Below, in pieces: positions 31,084 to 38,656 of a DNA stretch of 64,000 bases. Numbering within the stretch: the stretch's first letter is position 1; every line of letters starts with the position of its first letter. The DNA is from Chloropicon primus (lineage: Eukaryota > Chlorophyta > Chloropicophyceae > Chloropicales > Chloropicaceae). The stretch is from assembly GCA_023205875.1 (NCBI GenBank), contig CP060754.1:868001-932000 (forward strand), in the 5' to 3' direction. The position numbers were made by a program, and so were the translations under genes. The notes beneath the pieces were generated by a model that did no database searches, had not been told where the DNA came from, and saw only the letters and a program-made list of their open reading frames with translations.

Positions 31084-31458
31084 ATGCCGACGGTGTACCA
31101 GAGGTCGGGTAGGGAGGAGAACGAGCGGCTGAGGGACCAGCTGGAGCAAGTCAAGCAGAGTTGCCTTCTGCTGAACCACAAGGTAGAAGGGAACGAAAGC
31201 GTCCTGTCCAAGCAGAGAGAAATTATCGTGCAGCTGAAGCAACAGCTGAAGAGTCAGGAGGTGAGGCACGCCAAGGAGTTGAGGGAATTGAGTGACGCGC
31301 ACTCCCAGGTGCTGAAGAACTTTGTGCAGAAGCACTGCATCCAGGTCTCGGGGCTGGAGAAGAAGGTGAGGTCGCTGCAGAAGATTATGCACACGTCCTT
31401 CCAGCGGCCGGAGGGCGAGGAGAGCGACGAAGTGCCAGACAAGGAGAACGCGCCGTGA
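31084..31458 (+). CDS. Small coiled-coil protein with C-terminal KEN motif
   Basis: 124 residues from the ATG at 31084 (MPTVYQRSG). Residues 10-100 are a near-continuous predicted coiled coil with heptad Leu/Val (ENERLRDQLEQVKQ, IIVQLKQQLKSQ). The tail is acidic and ends DKENAP, with KEN at 120-122, a form recognised by the APC/C in cell-cycle proteins (established for the motif; function here is inferred). No paralogue or domain name recognised. The stop is separated from the ATG of the DUF819 gene on the same strand by only 3 bp, so the two may share a transcript. Confidence 0.65.
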   Translation: MPTVYQRSGREENERLRDQLEQVKQSCLLLNHKVEGNESVLSKQREIIVQLKQQLKSQEVRHAKELRELSDAHSQVLKNFVQKHCIQVSGLEKKVRSLQKIMHTSFQRPEGEESDEVPDKENAP

Positions 31459-31461
31459 GGG

Positions 31462-32799
31462 ATGAAGCCTGCCAGGGGCCTCGGGTCGCGAGCACGACCG
31501 AGTTCGGCGAGAGCAGCGGCGCAGGATGCCCCCGCCAGGGCCGAGGTCCTCCCAAGGTCCTCCCGAAGGATGTTGACGCCTCGGAGGCCTCCACCTCTTG
31601 GTGGTGCCAAGCCACGACGCCCCAGCAGTCGCCTCGTGGCGGCGGGGGGCCTGACTTCTGGCTGGACGTGCTGGACAGCCCTCAGCGCCTCAGTCTTCTT
31701 CAGCCAGGTCGTGGACAATTACAAGCTTGGCAAGCTCCTTTCGCCGCCCGCCGTCACCATGCTGATTTCCATGGTGTTCGGGGCGCTGGGGGTCCTTCCG
31801 AACGGGGGGCAAGAGTTCGAGTTCATTTGGACCTGGATCATGCCCCTGGCGACGTGCCTGTACCTGCTGCCCCTGGACCTTCGCCAGCTCAGGAACTTTC
31901 CCCAAATATTCCTCGCGTTTGTGATTGGCGCGTTCGGGACAGTTGTTGGCACCGTGGCAGGTTATTTCGTCATGAGGGGAGGGGTGAGTTGGAAGGCCGC
32001 CTCGAGCATGTGCGCCTCCTGCGTCGGCGGGAGCCTGAACTTTGCTGCCGTGAGTCGAGCGCTGGGTCTGTCCCAAGTCGACTCGAGTGCGGCTTTGGCC
32101 TCCGACAGCTTTGGCATGATGCTCTACTTGATGGTCCTGATGGCGATACCAGTCAAAGCTGCTGCTGCCGCGGAAGGAGCGCGGGGCCTCGCAAGCTCCT
32201 CGGTGAAAGGGGCAAAGCCCGAGGTAACTTCGAAGAGCCTGCTCTTCTCTTTGACGGCCGCCTCTCTGTCCTGCTTCCTGGGGGACTCCATCGCGAATTG
32301 GCTGTGCATGCCCGCTTGGTCCTTGGCTTTCATCTCGCTGGTCGCCCCTCTCGTGGGCTTGGGCACAGCCTCGGTCCTGTCTCTCCTGCCGAAGCAATCG
32401 GAGGCGAAACCGAATCCGACAGTGACGCAAGACGAAGTTTTTGCGGGCTCGTTCAGGCTGGGAAGCGTGCTGATGCTGTTTTTCTTCGCCACTATCGGCG
32501 CCAAGGCCAATTTTGCGGACATGCTCCACGCGAGCCCCGGCATTTTTTGCCTTCTGGCGGTTATCATAGCCATCCATTTGGGTCTCTCTATGCTACTTGG
32601 GCGTCTCCTCCGCGTGCCTCTCCGGGTCATCCTCATCGCCTCGAATGCTAACGTGGGAGGTCCGGCGACGGCCTGCGCAATGGCAGCAACGAAAGGCTGG
32701 CACGACCTGCTGCAACCGGCGTTGCTGGTCGGCAGTTTTGGGTACGCAGTGGGGTCCGTGATAGGACTTGCGGTCTCTCAAGTTTTGAAATTGATGTAA
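31462..32799 (+). CDS. DUF819 (YjcL-like) multi-pass membrane protein, probably plastid
   Basis: 445 residues. The N-terminal about 75 residues are Arg/Ala/Ser/Pro-rich, a credible transit peptide; a second Met at residue 36 (31567) is an alternative start. Then about ten hydrophobic segments begin with ALSASVFFSQVVDNYKLGKLL. DUF819 marks are CASCVGGSLNFAAVSRAL and the near-C-terminal SNANVGGPATACAMA. Related bacterial and plant chloroplast proteins are uncharacterised carriers; the repeated GG-N-A motifs in two halves suggest an inverted-repeat transporter (inference). It begins 3 bp after the stop of the coiled-coil gene. Confidence 0.85.
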   Translation: MKPARGLGSRARPSSARAAAQDAPARAEVLPRSSRRMLTPRRPPPLGGAKPRRPSSRLVAAGGLTSGWTCWTALSASVFFSQVVDNYKLGKLLSPPAVTMLISMVFGALGVLPNGGQEFEFIWTWIMPLATCLYLLPLDLRQLRNFPQIFLAFVIGAFGTVVGTVAGYFVMRGGVSWKAASSMCASCVGGSLNFAAVSRALGLSQVDSSAALASDSFGMMLYLMVLMAIPVKAAAAAEGARGLASSSVKGAKPEVTSKSLLFSLTAASLSCFLGDSIANWLCMPAWSLAFISLVAPLVGLGTASVLSLLPKQSEAKPNPTVTQDEVFAGSFRLGSVLMLFFFATIGAKANFADMLHASPGIFCLLAVIIAIHLGLSMLLGRLLRVPLRVILIASNANVGGPATACAMAATKGWHDLLQPALLVGSFGYAVGSVIGLAVSQVLKLM

Positions 32800-33013
32800 T
32801 TCTATTGATCTCTACTGCTCAGGAGAAAGGTTGATCCTCCTCCTGGCTCCCGCCCAATTTCCTCTTGAAGCGACAGCTAAAAGAACTGGGCAGCAGGAGA
32901 AGGAGAAGGCTCCGCGCGAGAGACGACGAGGGGGGTTCGCGCGGGGGCAGGATGAGGTGAAGGGCCGTGGAAGCGGCACGGCTGCGCGCAACGCCACCTC
33001 TTGTTCAGAAAAC

Positions 33014-33738
33014 ATGTCGGACGAAGAGATGATTGAGACGACTGAGGAGGACCCGATCGCACACCAGGGTGGGCCGGCGACGGGAGGCAACAGCACGCTT
33101 AACCTTCTTCAGTCTCTCGTTCCGGTCGGTCGAGACGCGCCGAAAGCGGCTCCCTGCTTGTCGCAAGCAAGCGACTCGATCGAGGAGCCTAGCCAGACGC
33201 AGGGCGCGAGGGGGGAAGCGGAACCTGAGGTGCCGGGCGAGCAGACGGGCGGAGCTCAGGTCCTCCTGCGGTCGGCGGAGGACGACATCTTGAGCGCCCT
33301 TCAGGTCTCGGGGCGGACGAAGACCTACAGCAGCAAGGGTGGCGGGTAAGTGACTTGGCTTGGTGGTCTCCTTCGCAGCAGCAGGACCCTCGATGATCTC
33401 ACGCACCGGAGTTGCCTTTTTTTTTTTTCAGCCGGGGCGCCCTGGTGAACAGGGTCCTGGAGCTGCGGGAAGAGCAAAGGAGGGTGGCGGCCAACTGGGA
33501 CGAGGGGGAGAAGGGGGACGGGTTTGCCGCTCTCGTCGAGTCCTCGTCCTACGAGTGCGGCTTCAGAAAGTGCTGGTGCAGGCTGGAGGGCGGAGGTTTT
33601 GCGTGGGTAATCCTTCGCGGCTCAGCCTGCTGCGACGTGAACACCTCGCAAGGCGCGAAGCTTCGGGTCGCGCCTCCTTACCAGCGTCGCAGGGTTGGCG
33701 ACGCGGACGTCCTCCTCGTGACTCGTGCCAGGAACTAG
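33014..33738 (+). CDS. Unknown two-exon protein
   Basis: Exons 33014-33345 and 33432-33738 (phase 2; GTAAGT donor, poly-T tract and TTTTCAG acceptor) give 212 residues. The first about 90 residues are acidic and disordered (MSDEEMIETTEEDP). Across the splice the reading KTYSSKGGGRGALVNRVLELREE is smooth, followed by a short helix and a Cys/Trp-rich patch (YECGFRKCWCRLEGG, GSACCDVN), then a basic end. I do not recognise a family. Support is the clean splice, phase agreement and a poly(A) signal at 33809. The upstream open frame to 32831 is not needed. Confidence 0.55.
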
Positions 33739-33808
33739 AGCAGAAGGAAACGTTTTGTACGCAGAGCTGTAAACTAGTCCTCGTGTGACCTGTAACGATA
33801 GATGAAAC

Positions 33809-33814
33809 AATAAA
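33809..33814 (+). terminator. Polyadenylation signal AATAAA
   Basis: 71 bp after the stop of the unknown two-exon gene and 35 bp before the convergent CFAP298 stop. Confidence 0.55.
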
Positions 33815-33848
33815 TACAAATACCACACGCGCGCGCCTCCTCGCTCGT

Positions 33849-34694
33849 TTACTTGAAGCGAATGCTGCCCCCCACCCCGCTGAAGTGCGACTTGAGCGCC
33901 TTTGGATTCGCCCAGGCCGAGTTGGTGTAGTCGTCCTCGTCGTCGGCGACCAGATTCTTCTGCTCCTCCTGCTTCTTGTGGTAGTAGGAAAGCATCGCTT
34001 TTTGGGTCTCGGCGTCCACGGCCGGTTCCCTCTGCGGCGCCCCCGAGCCCTTCTTCTGCAGCTTTCCGACGATCTTCGTCTTCTCGTTCTTTCCTATGTG
34101 GTCCTTGAGCTTCTTTCCCGGCAGCATCTGCTTGCCGGCCCACCACAGCTGCGAGGTCTCGGGGTCGAGGTGCTCCGTCGCCCACTGCGTCCCCGAGAGG
34201 TCCTCGTTGTCCTCCAAGCTCAGCCTCACGTTGTCCCACTCCGGGAGGCCCATGGGGTAGCAGATCATCACCGCCCCTCGAATCTCGTCCACCTTGTCCA
34301 TCAGCATCTTCTTCGTCAGGTAGACCTTCTGGGCCACCTGGTTCTTGCTGATAGCGGCCTCGGCGTCCGCGAGGGTCTTCAGAAGGGTCTCCGCCACCTT
34401 GGGGTCGCACCTGTTTCCGGTCCTCCTCCCCGTCGGGTCCACGTTGTAGTGCTCCTGCTTCTCCACCTTGCCATACCCGAAGTTCTCCTGGTACTCGTCC
34501 AGGCTCTGCTTCTCCGGGTGCTTCGCCACGCCGTGCTTGGCGAGCTCCTCTCCCTCCAGCTTCAGCCTCTGGATCCTAAGCCTGGTGTTCTGTATCTCGC
34601 ATAGCTCCCTCACGCACGCCGTCACATCCTCCTCCACCGTCGTCTCGTACAAGAACTGGTGCTCCTCGGACCTCTTCACGTGTATCACCACCAT
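33849..34694 (-). CDS. CFAP298: Cilia- and flagella-associated protein 298 (C21orf59/Kurly)
   Basis: 281 residues from the ATG at 34694 (MVVIHVKRSEEHQFLYET), which matches the family's usual N-terminus; an in-frame extension to 34883 is Arg/Pro-rich leader. Diagnostic stretches: ELAKHGVAKHP, GRRTGNRCDPKVAETL, RGAVMICYPMGLPEWD, NEDLSGTQ, QLWWAGKQM, KKLKDHIGKNEKTKI, GAPQREP and the end WANPKALKSHFSGV. CFAP298 is a cytoplasmic factor needed for outer dynein arm assembly and ciliary motility. Its presence indicates a flagellate or a flagellated stage. Intronless. Confidence 0.93.
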   Translation of the reverse strand: MVVIHVKRSEEHQFLYETTVEEDVTACVRELCEIQNTRLRIQRLKLEGEELAKHGVAKHPEKQSLDEYQENFGYGKVEKQEHYNVDPTGRRTGNRCDPKVAETLLKTLADAEAAISKNQVAQKVYLTKKMLMDKVDEIRGAVMICYPMGLPEWDNVRLSLEDNEDLSGTQWATEHLDPETSQLWWAGKQMLPGKKLKDHIGKNEKTKIVGKLQKKGSGAPQREPAVDAETQKAMLSYYHKKQEEQKNLVADDEDDYTNSAWANPKALKSHFSGVGGSIRFK

Positions 34695-34906
34695 ACCCTC
34701 TTCCTCTCTTCCAAAAAAACCAACAACACCCTTCCCACGCACCCCCTCCACCCCCTCCGGCCCTTCAAAAAATGAAAAAGTTTCCCGCTCTCTCCCGGGG
34801 ATCTCTCGCGCGCGGCGGGAGATCTTGGTCAGCGGGCCAGGACGAGGGCGAGGGTTGAAGTGCGTTGCGAGCGGGGGGACCACCAGGAGGGTTGCGTTGG
34901 AGGAGG

Positions 34907-36106
34907 ATGAAGGGAGGGAGGTCGTTGCTGGAGGGTGGCTTTGGGAGGGGTCGCTTGAGTCACAGGCGGGGAGGAAACCTGGCGTGCTCTTGCCAAGAAG
35001 GCCGGGGCGGAGAAGAGGGGAGAAGGAAACGGGTGCAACAACGAAGCATCGACAAGTTGTGGGAAGATGTGGGGCGGGTCGGGAAGAAAGGCGTCTCTGC
35101 GGCGTTCGCCGCCATCGTTGCCCTGAATGTGTCGACGGGAGCCCCGGCCCTCGGCGGTTCGGCTCTGGCGGAGACTCGCCAGGACACGAGCGTCGTGGGC
35201 ACTTCCACGGTAAGGGTCGCGGACGACGTCAAGGGGCCCGCCTCCATCGTGAAGGACTGCAGGACCGACAGCCCGGACCTGCAGACGGTGTATTGGATCT
35301 CCTCGAGGTCCGTGGGTCAGAACCCCACGCTGTACGCGGTGGACAAGGACGGGAAGCTCATAGGAACGGACTACGAGGTGCAGACGAGGAACGTGGGGCA
35401 GGAGGAGATCGTCTTTGTGCACAGGCTGAGGAAGAACAAGATGGAGGACTTCATCGTGCTGGCCGATACGAGCAACAAGTTTAAGAACAGGAACGAGCTC
35501 AAGGTGTACGAGATCGCGCCGGGGGTCCCAGCCGGCGCGGACGACAACCACGCCATCGACGTGGAGAGGGAGATCGCGTTCGAGTTCCCCGCACCGGCGC
35601 CGAGCGCGGAGGCCGAGAAGTCGAGCTCCTACACGATTCCAGTCGGCCCGACGCCGGAGGTGGACATCCAGTACCCCCAGGAGGATTACGACACTGCCGC
35701 GATCATAGTGATAGACGACACGCTGTGGGCCTTCAGCAAAAGGAGCCTCGGGTCGTCCACCGCCCTTTACAGGCTCCCCTTGGACACCATAAGCCCCTAC
35801 GTGCGGTCCGACGATAAGAAGACGCACACCCTCGAGTTCGTGCAGGAGTTCAGCAGCGGGGCACCGGCCTGCGGCGCGGACGTCTCGACGGACGGCAAGC
35901 GCTTGGCGCTCATGACGAGGGAGACGATTTTCCTGTTTGACTTGACGACCGAGGCAGCGGCCAAGAACCCGATCGCGAACCTCACGGGAAGGTTCTCCGT
36001 GCCCAAGTCCGAGGGTGCCGCCGTTGGGATCACCTGGGACGACGCCAAGACTATGATTGTGCTCACGGACAAGAACGAGATGACAAAAATTTCGCTCTCG
36101 GCCTGA
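34907..36106 (+). CDS. Unknown protein with plastid-lumen-type presequence, probable beta-propeller
   Basis: 399 residues from the ATG at 34907; an earlier in-frame ATG at 34865 is possible. The first about 60 residues are Arg/Gly-rich (stroma-targeting). They are followed by a hydrophobic core (VSAAFAAIVALNVST) and an ALA-type cleavage site in GGSALAETR, together a bipartite thylakoid-lumen signal (inference). The mature part is beta-rich with repeated strands such as QTVYWISSRS, PTLYAVDKDGK, DDTLWAFSKR, STALYRLPLD, GKRLALMTRETIFLFDL and AKTMIVLTDKNE, suggestive of a six- or seven-bladed propeller. No family recognised. Convergent with the F-box gene. Confidence 0.6.
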   Translation: MKGGRSLLEGGFGRGRLSHRRGGNLACSCQEGRGGEEGRRKRVQQRSIDKLWEDVGRVGKKGVSAAFAAIVALNVSTGAPALGGSALAETRQDTSVVGTSTVRVADDVKGPASIVKDCRTDSPDLQTVYWISSRSVGQNPTLYAVDKDGKLIGTDYEVQTRNVGQEEIVFVHRLRKNKMEDFIVLADTSNKFKNRNELKVYEIAPGVPAGADDNHAIDVEREIAFEFPAPAPSAEAEKSSSYTIPVGPTPEVDIQYPQEDYDTAAIIVIDDTLWAFSKRSLGSSTALYRLPLDTISPYVRSDDKKTHTLEFVQEFSSGAPACGADVSTDGKRLALMTRETIFLFDLTTEAAAKNPIANLTGRFSVPKSEGAAVGITWDDAKTMIVLTDKNEMTKISLSA

Positions 36107-36181
36107 ACCTTGAGAACCATGTAAGCAGCATAGTCGTTGTTGCTTCTGTCCAACAAAAAAGCTACAAAATACAAAAGTAGT

Positions 36182-37054
36182 TTACAAGAGTTTCTCCTTT
36201 GGAAACTTGGAACTCGAGATGATCCCGGAGAGCAGGGAAGTCTCCTGCCGCCTCACCGATCCCATCTCCTCAGCACGCTTGAAGTTGTGCTCCCAGTCCC
36301 GGTCGGCTTGAAATTCCCTCATAGCCTGCTTCATCTCGTAGCCGCAGGACTCAAGATAATACCTTGCCTCGCAGTCGTCAATCTTCAGGCTTTTCGCCAT
36401 CAGGTTCTGCAGAAACTCTGCCCGCCTCCCGTCCACCCTGTCGCCTGCGCCTGCCCGGCGCTCCCCAAGCCTCCCTCCTGTGTTGTCCTCCCCCTCGTTC
36501 CCCCCGCGCAGAACGACGCAGAAGTCCTTGAGACAGTCCTGCGAGTACACGATCTCGGCCTGGGAGCCCAGCAAGTCGTCCTCGGACTGCACAGGAACGT
36601 ACAGCTCTTTCCTGCAGTACATTGAACCATCGCTCGAGAGGTTGTTGGTCTGCAAGTAGAGACAAGTAAAGTTGCTGTCAGCAGCGAGGCGCGCGCGAGA
36701 GAGCTTGAGAGAGAGCTTAAGAGAGAGCTTGAGAGAGAAACTTACCTGCTTCAAGAGGCTCACGCTCACCTTGTACCTCACGGCGATCGACGCGAGGGTG
36801 TCCGACCTGGCCAGGCGGTGCAGTCGAACAAACGAAGAAAGCCTCGCGCTCTCGTAAAACTTTACATCCTCCCGCCTTGCGGACCCTGCCAAACCTTTCA
36901 ATCCCCAGCGAAACTTGAACCTTTCTCGCAACAGAGCCGAGTCGCTTAGTGAGGACTGCCACGCCTTGCACACCACCTTGGCGCGGCACAGGTCCCTCCA
37001 CTCCAGGTAGCTGAACACCCTCGCCAAAACAAGGGGCTGGCCGAGGACCTCCAT
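36182..37054 (-). CDS. F-box and LysM domain protein with C-terminal UBA-like helix region (2 exons)
   Basis: Exons 37054-36746 and 36649-36182 give 258 residues. F-box at residues 5-45 (LARVFSYLEWRDLCRAKVVCKAW). The LysM starts at about residue 78 (HRLARSDTLASIAVRYKVSVSLLKQ) and continues on exon 2 (TNNLSSDGSMYCRKELYVPV), so the 96-bp intron splits it. The C-terminus (FLQNLMAKSLKIDDCEARYYLESCGYEMKQA) looks UBA-like. The same combination occurs in the plant protein At1g55000. Likely an SCF adaptor; a nucleocytosolic LysM rather than a cell-surface chitin receptor, as no signal peptide is seen. The intron has no in-frame stop. Divergent from RAD18 with 47 bp between starts. Confidence 0.85.
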   Translation of the reverse strand: MEVLGQPLVLARVFSYLEWRDLCRAKVVCKAWQSSLSDSALLRERFKFRWGLKGLAGSARREDVKFYESARLSSFVRLHRLARSDTLASIAVRYKVSVSLLKQVSFSLKLSLKLSLKLSRARLAADSNFTCLYLQTNNLSSDGSMYCRKELYVPVQSEDDLLGSQAEIVYSQDCLKDFCVVLRGGNEGEDNTGGRLGERRAGAGDRVDGRRAEFLQNLMAKSLKIDDCEARYYLESCGYEMKQAMREFQADRDWEHNFKRAEEMGSVRRQETSLLSGIISSSKFPKEKLL

Positions 37055-37101
37055 GTTTTATCTTCACCATTGGCTTTAGCCCTGTGCGAGTTTTGCGCGC
37101 C

Positions 37102-38367
37102 ATGGAGGACGAGGAAGTGGAGGACTTCGCGGACGAGTGGCGGAAGGCGAAGGGGTTCGAGGGTGTAGAGGTGCTAGAGGAAGCCCTGCGTTGTCCGATA
37201 TGCGGAGACTTCATGGAGAACCCAGTGGCAGTGGAGGAGTGCGGCCACTCGTTCTGCTCCCTTTGCATACGGAGGAACCTGGAGGTGCAGCGCTCCGAGT
37301 CGAGGAGTCTGGAGAGCCCCAAGTGTCCGCAGTGCCGGGGGGAGGCGTCGAGCTCGACGCTCCGCATGCAGCACAACTTGAGGACGGTGGTGGAGACCTT
37401 CAAGGCCCTGCGGCCGAGGCTGTTTCGGCAGCTGAGTTGTTGCCAGCCACCCCCGAGTGCCGGGAAACCTGATCCACCTCCTTCCTGCGAAGAGCAGCGG
37501 CGGGAGGACCAACTGCAAGCCGGGGCGAGGAGGAGGGCAAGGGCAGCGTCCCCGGCGGGGTCGGGGAGGGCACCCGGTGCCGAGGTGTGGGAAGAGAAGC
37601 TTCCCAAGGGAAAGACTCGGTGTCCCATCTGTAACATCCTCGTCTCCATGAAGCTGGCCCAGACCCACGTCACGTATTGCTTGCAAAAGCACGAGAAGGG
37701 TGGGGGGCAATCTAGCGGCGGCGGAGCCATTGCCAGAAGCCCCCCGCCTTTCTCGCCGGGCGGTGTTGGCTCCCTGCCCAACAAGATCCAGCCGAGGAAG
37801 CTGCCGAAGCTCGTGTACCATATTATCAAAGACAAGGAGTTGAAGAAATTGCTCCAAAAGTACAAGCTTCCCGCTTCGGGGGACAGGAAGACGCTGGTCA
37901 CCCGGCTGAAGGAGTTCACTCACCAGTACAACGCGGCCGTGGACAGCGGCAAGCCTGTGAGCATGACCCAGGTGGCCAGCCTGGTCCTGAAGGAGGAAAG
38001 GAAGAGGGCGAGCGCCGAGTCCAGGAGGATCTCCCTGCCCTCGAGGGTGGAGCCAGATGCCGAGAAGGAGAGGTTCGCCTCCATGATCCAGGAGGTCAAG
38101 AGGCGGAGGCTGCTGGAGAAAGACCAGGATGACGACGCGGCGCCGCAGTGCCAAGTCGTGAACTTGGAGGAGGAGGAAGGCCCCGCCCAGCCCCCTCCCA
38201 ACAAGGCCAACGAGCTCGTCGTGCCGGAGACCTTGTTCGAGACACCCTCCGTGACCAGCGGGAGTGAGGTCGACGACAGCCAGGATGATTTCGTCATCCC
38301 CTCCCAACTTCACCGCAAGGCCCTGAGGCGACGGTGGTCTCAGAGGATCAAAAACAGCCAGAACTAG
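37102..38367 (+). CDS. RAD18: E3 ubiquitin ligase RAD18
   Basis: 421 residues, intronless, from the ATG at 37102 (GCCATGGAGGAC). Domain order is that of RAD18: RING at about 31-75 (CPICGDFMENPV, CGHSFCSLCIRR, CPQCRG), UBZ4 zinc finger at about 174-193 (CPICN...THVTYCL, CxxC-x11-HxxxC), and SAP domain at about 234-272 (KLVYHIIKDKELKKLLQKY, TLVTRLKEF). The C-terminal about 100 residues are acidic with basic patches, where RAD6 binding would lie. RAD18-RAD6 monoubiquitinates PCNA at stalled forks to start translesion synthesis. From memory, angiosperms such as Arabidopsis lack an obvious RAD18, so its retention here is informative. Confidence 0.85.
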   Translation: MEDEEVEDFADEWRKAKGFEGVEVLEEALRCPICGDFMENPVAVEECGHSFCSLCIRRNLEVQRSESRSLESPKCPQCRGEASSSTLRMQHNLRTVVETFKALRPRLFRQLSCCQPPPSAGKPDPPPSCEEQRREDQLQAGARRRARAASPAGSGRAPGAEVWEEKLPKGKTRCPICNILVSMKLAQTHVTYCLQKHEKGGGQSSGGGAIARSPPPFSPGGVGSLPNKIQPRKLPKLVYHIIKDKELKKLLQKYKLPASGDRKTLVTRLKEFTHQYNAAVDSGKPVSMTQVASLVLKEERKRASAESRRISLPSRVEPDAEKERFASMIQEVKRRRLLEKDQDDDAAPQCQVVNLEEEEGPAQPPPNKANELVVPETLFETPSVTSGSEVDDSQDDFVIPSQLHRKALRRRWSQRIKNSQN

Positions 38368-38656
38368 ATTAAAATTCATCGAGACCCTGCTAGTTCTTTG
38401 TGTGTATTTTATATTGCATGACATGGAATCCTCGTGCTCGGTTCATTCTTTGGTGCTCTCCCTGCATTCCATGCCAGCCTCTTTCGTCCGCTCCCTTGTA
38501 CCCCTACTGGAGGGCCGCTCCCCGCCTCCAATGCTCAATCCTCAAATCTCCTATAATCGGCGGCTGGCTCTCGTGGAGAGCGAGAGCGAGAGAGAATCAA
38601 AGGAAGACGCCGCGCGCGCGCGCTAGACGAGAAGAGAGTGACCGCAGTGCGGAGAT

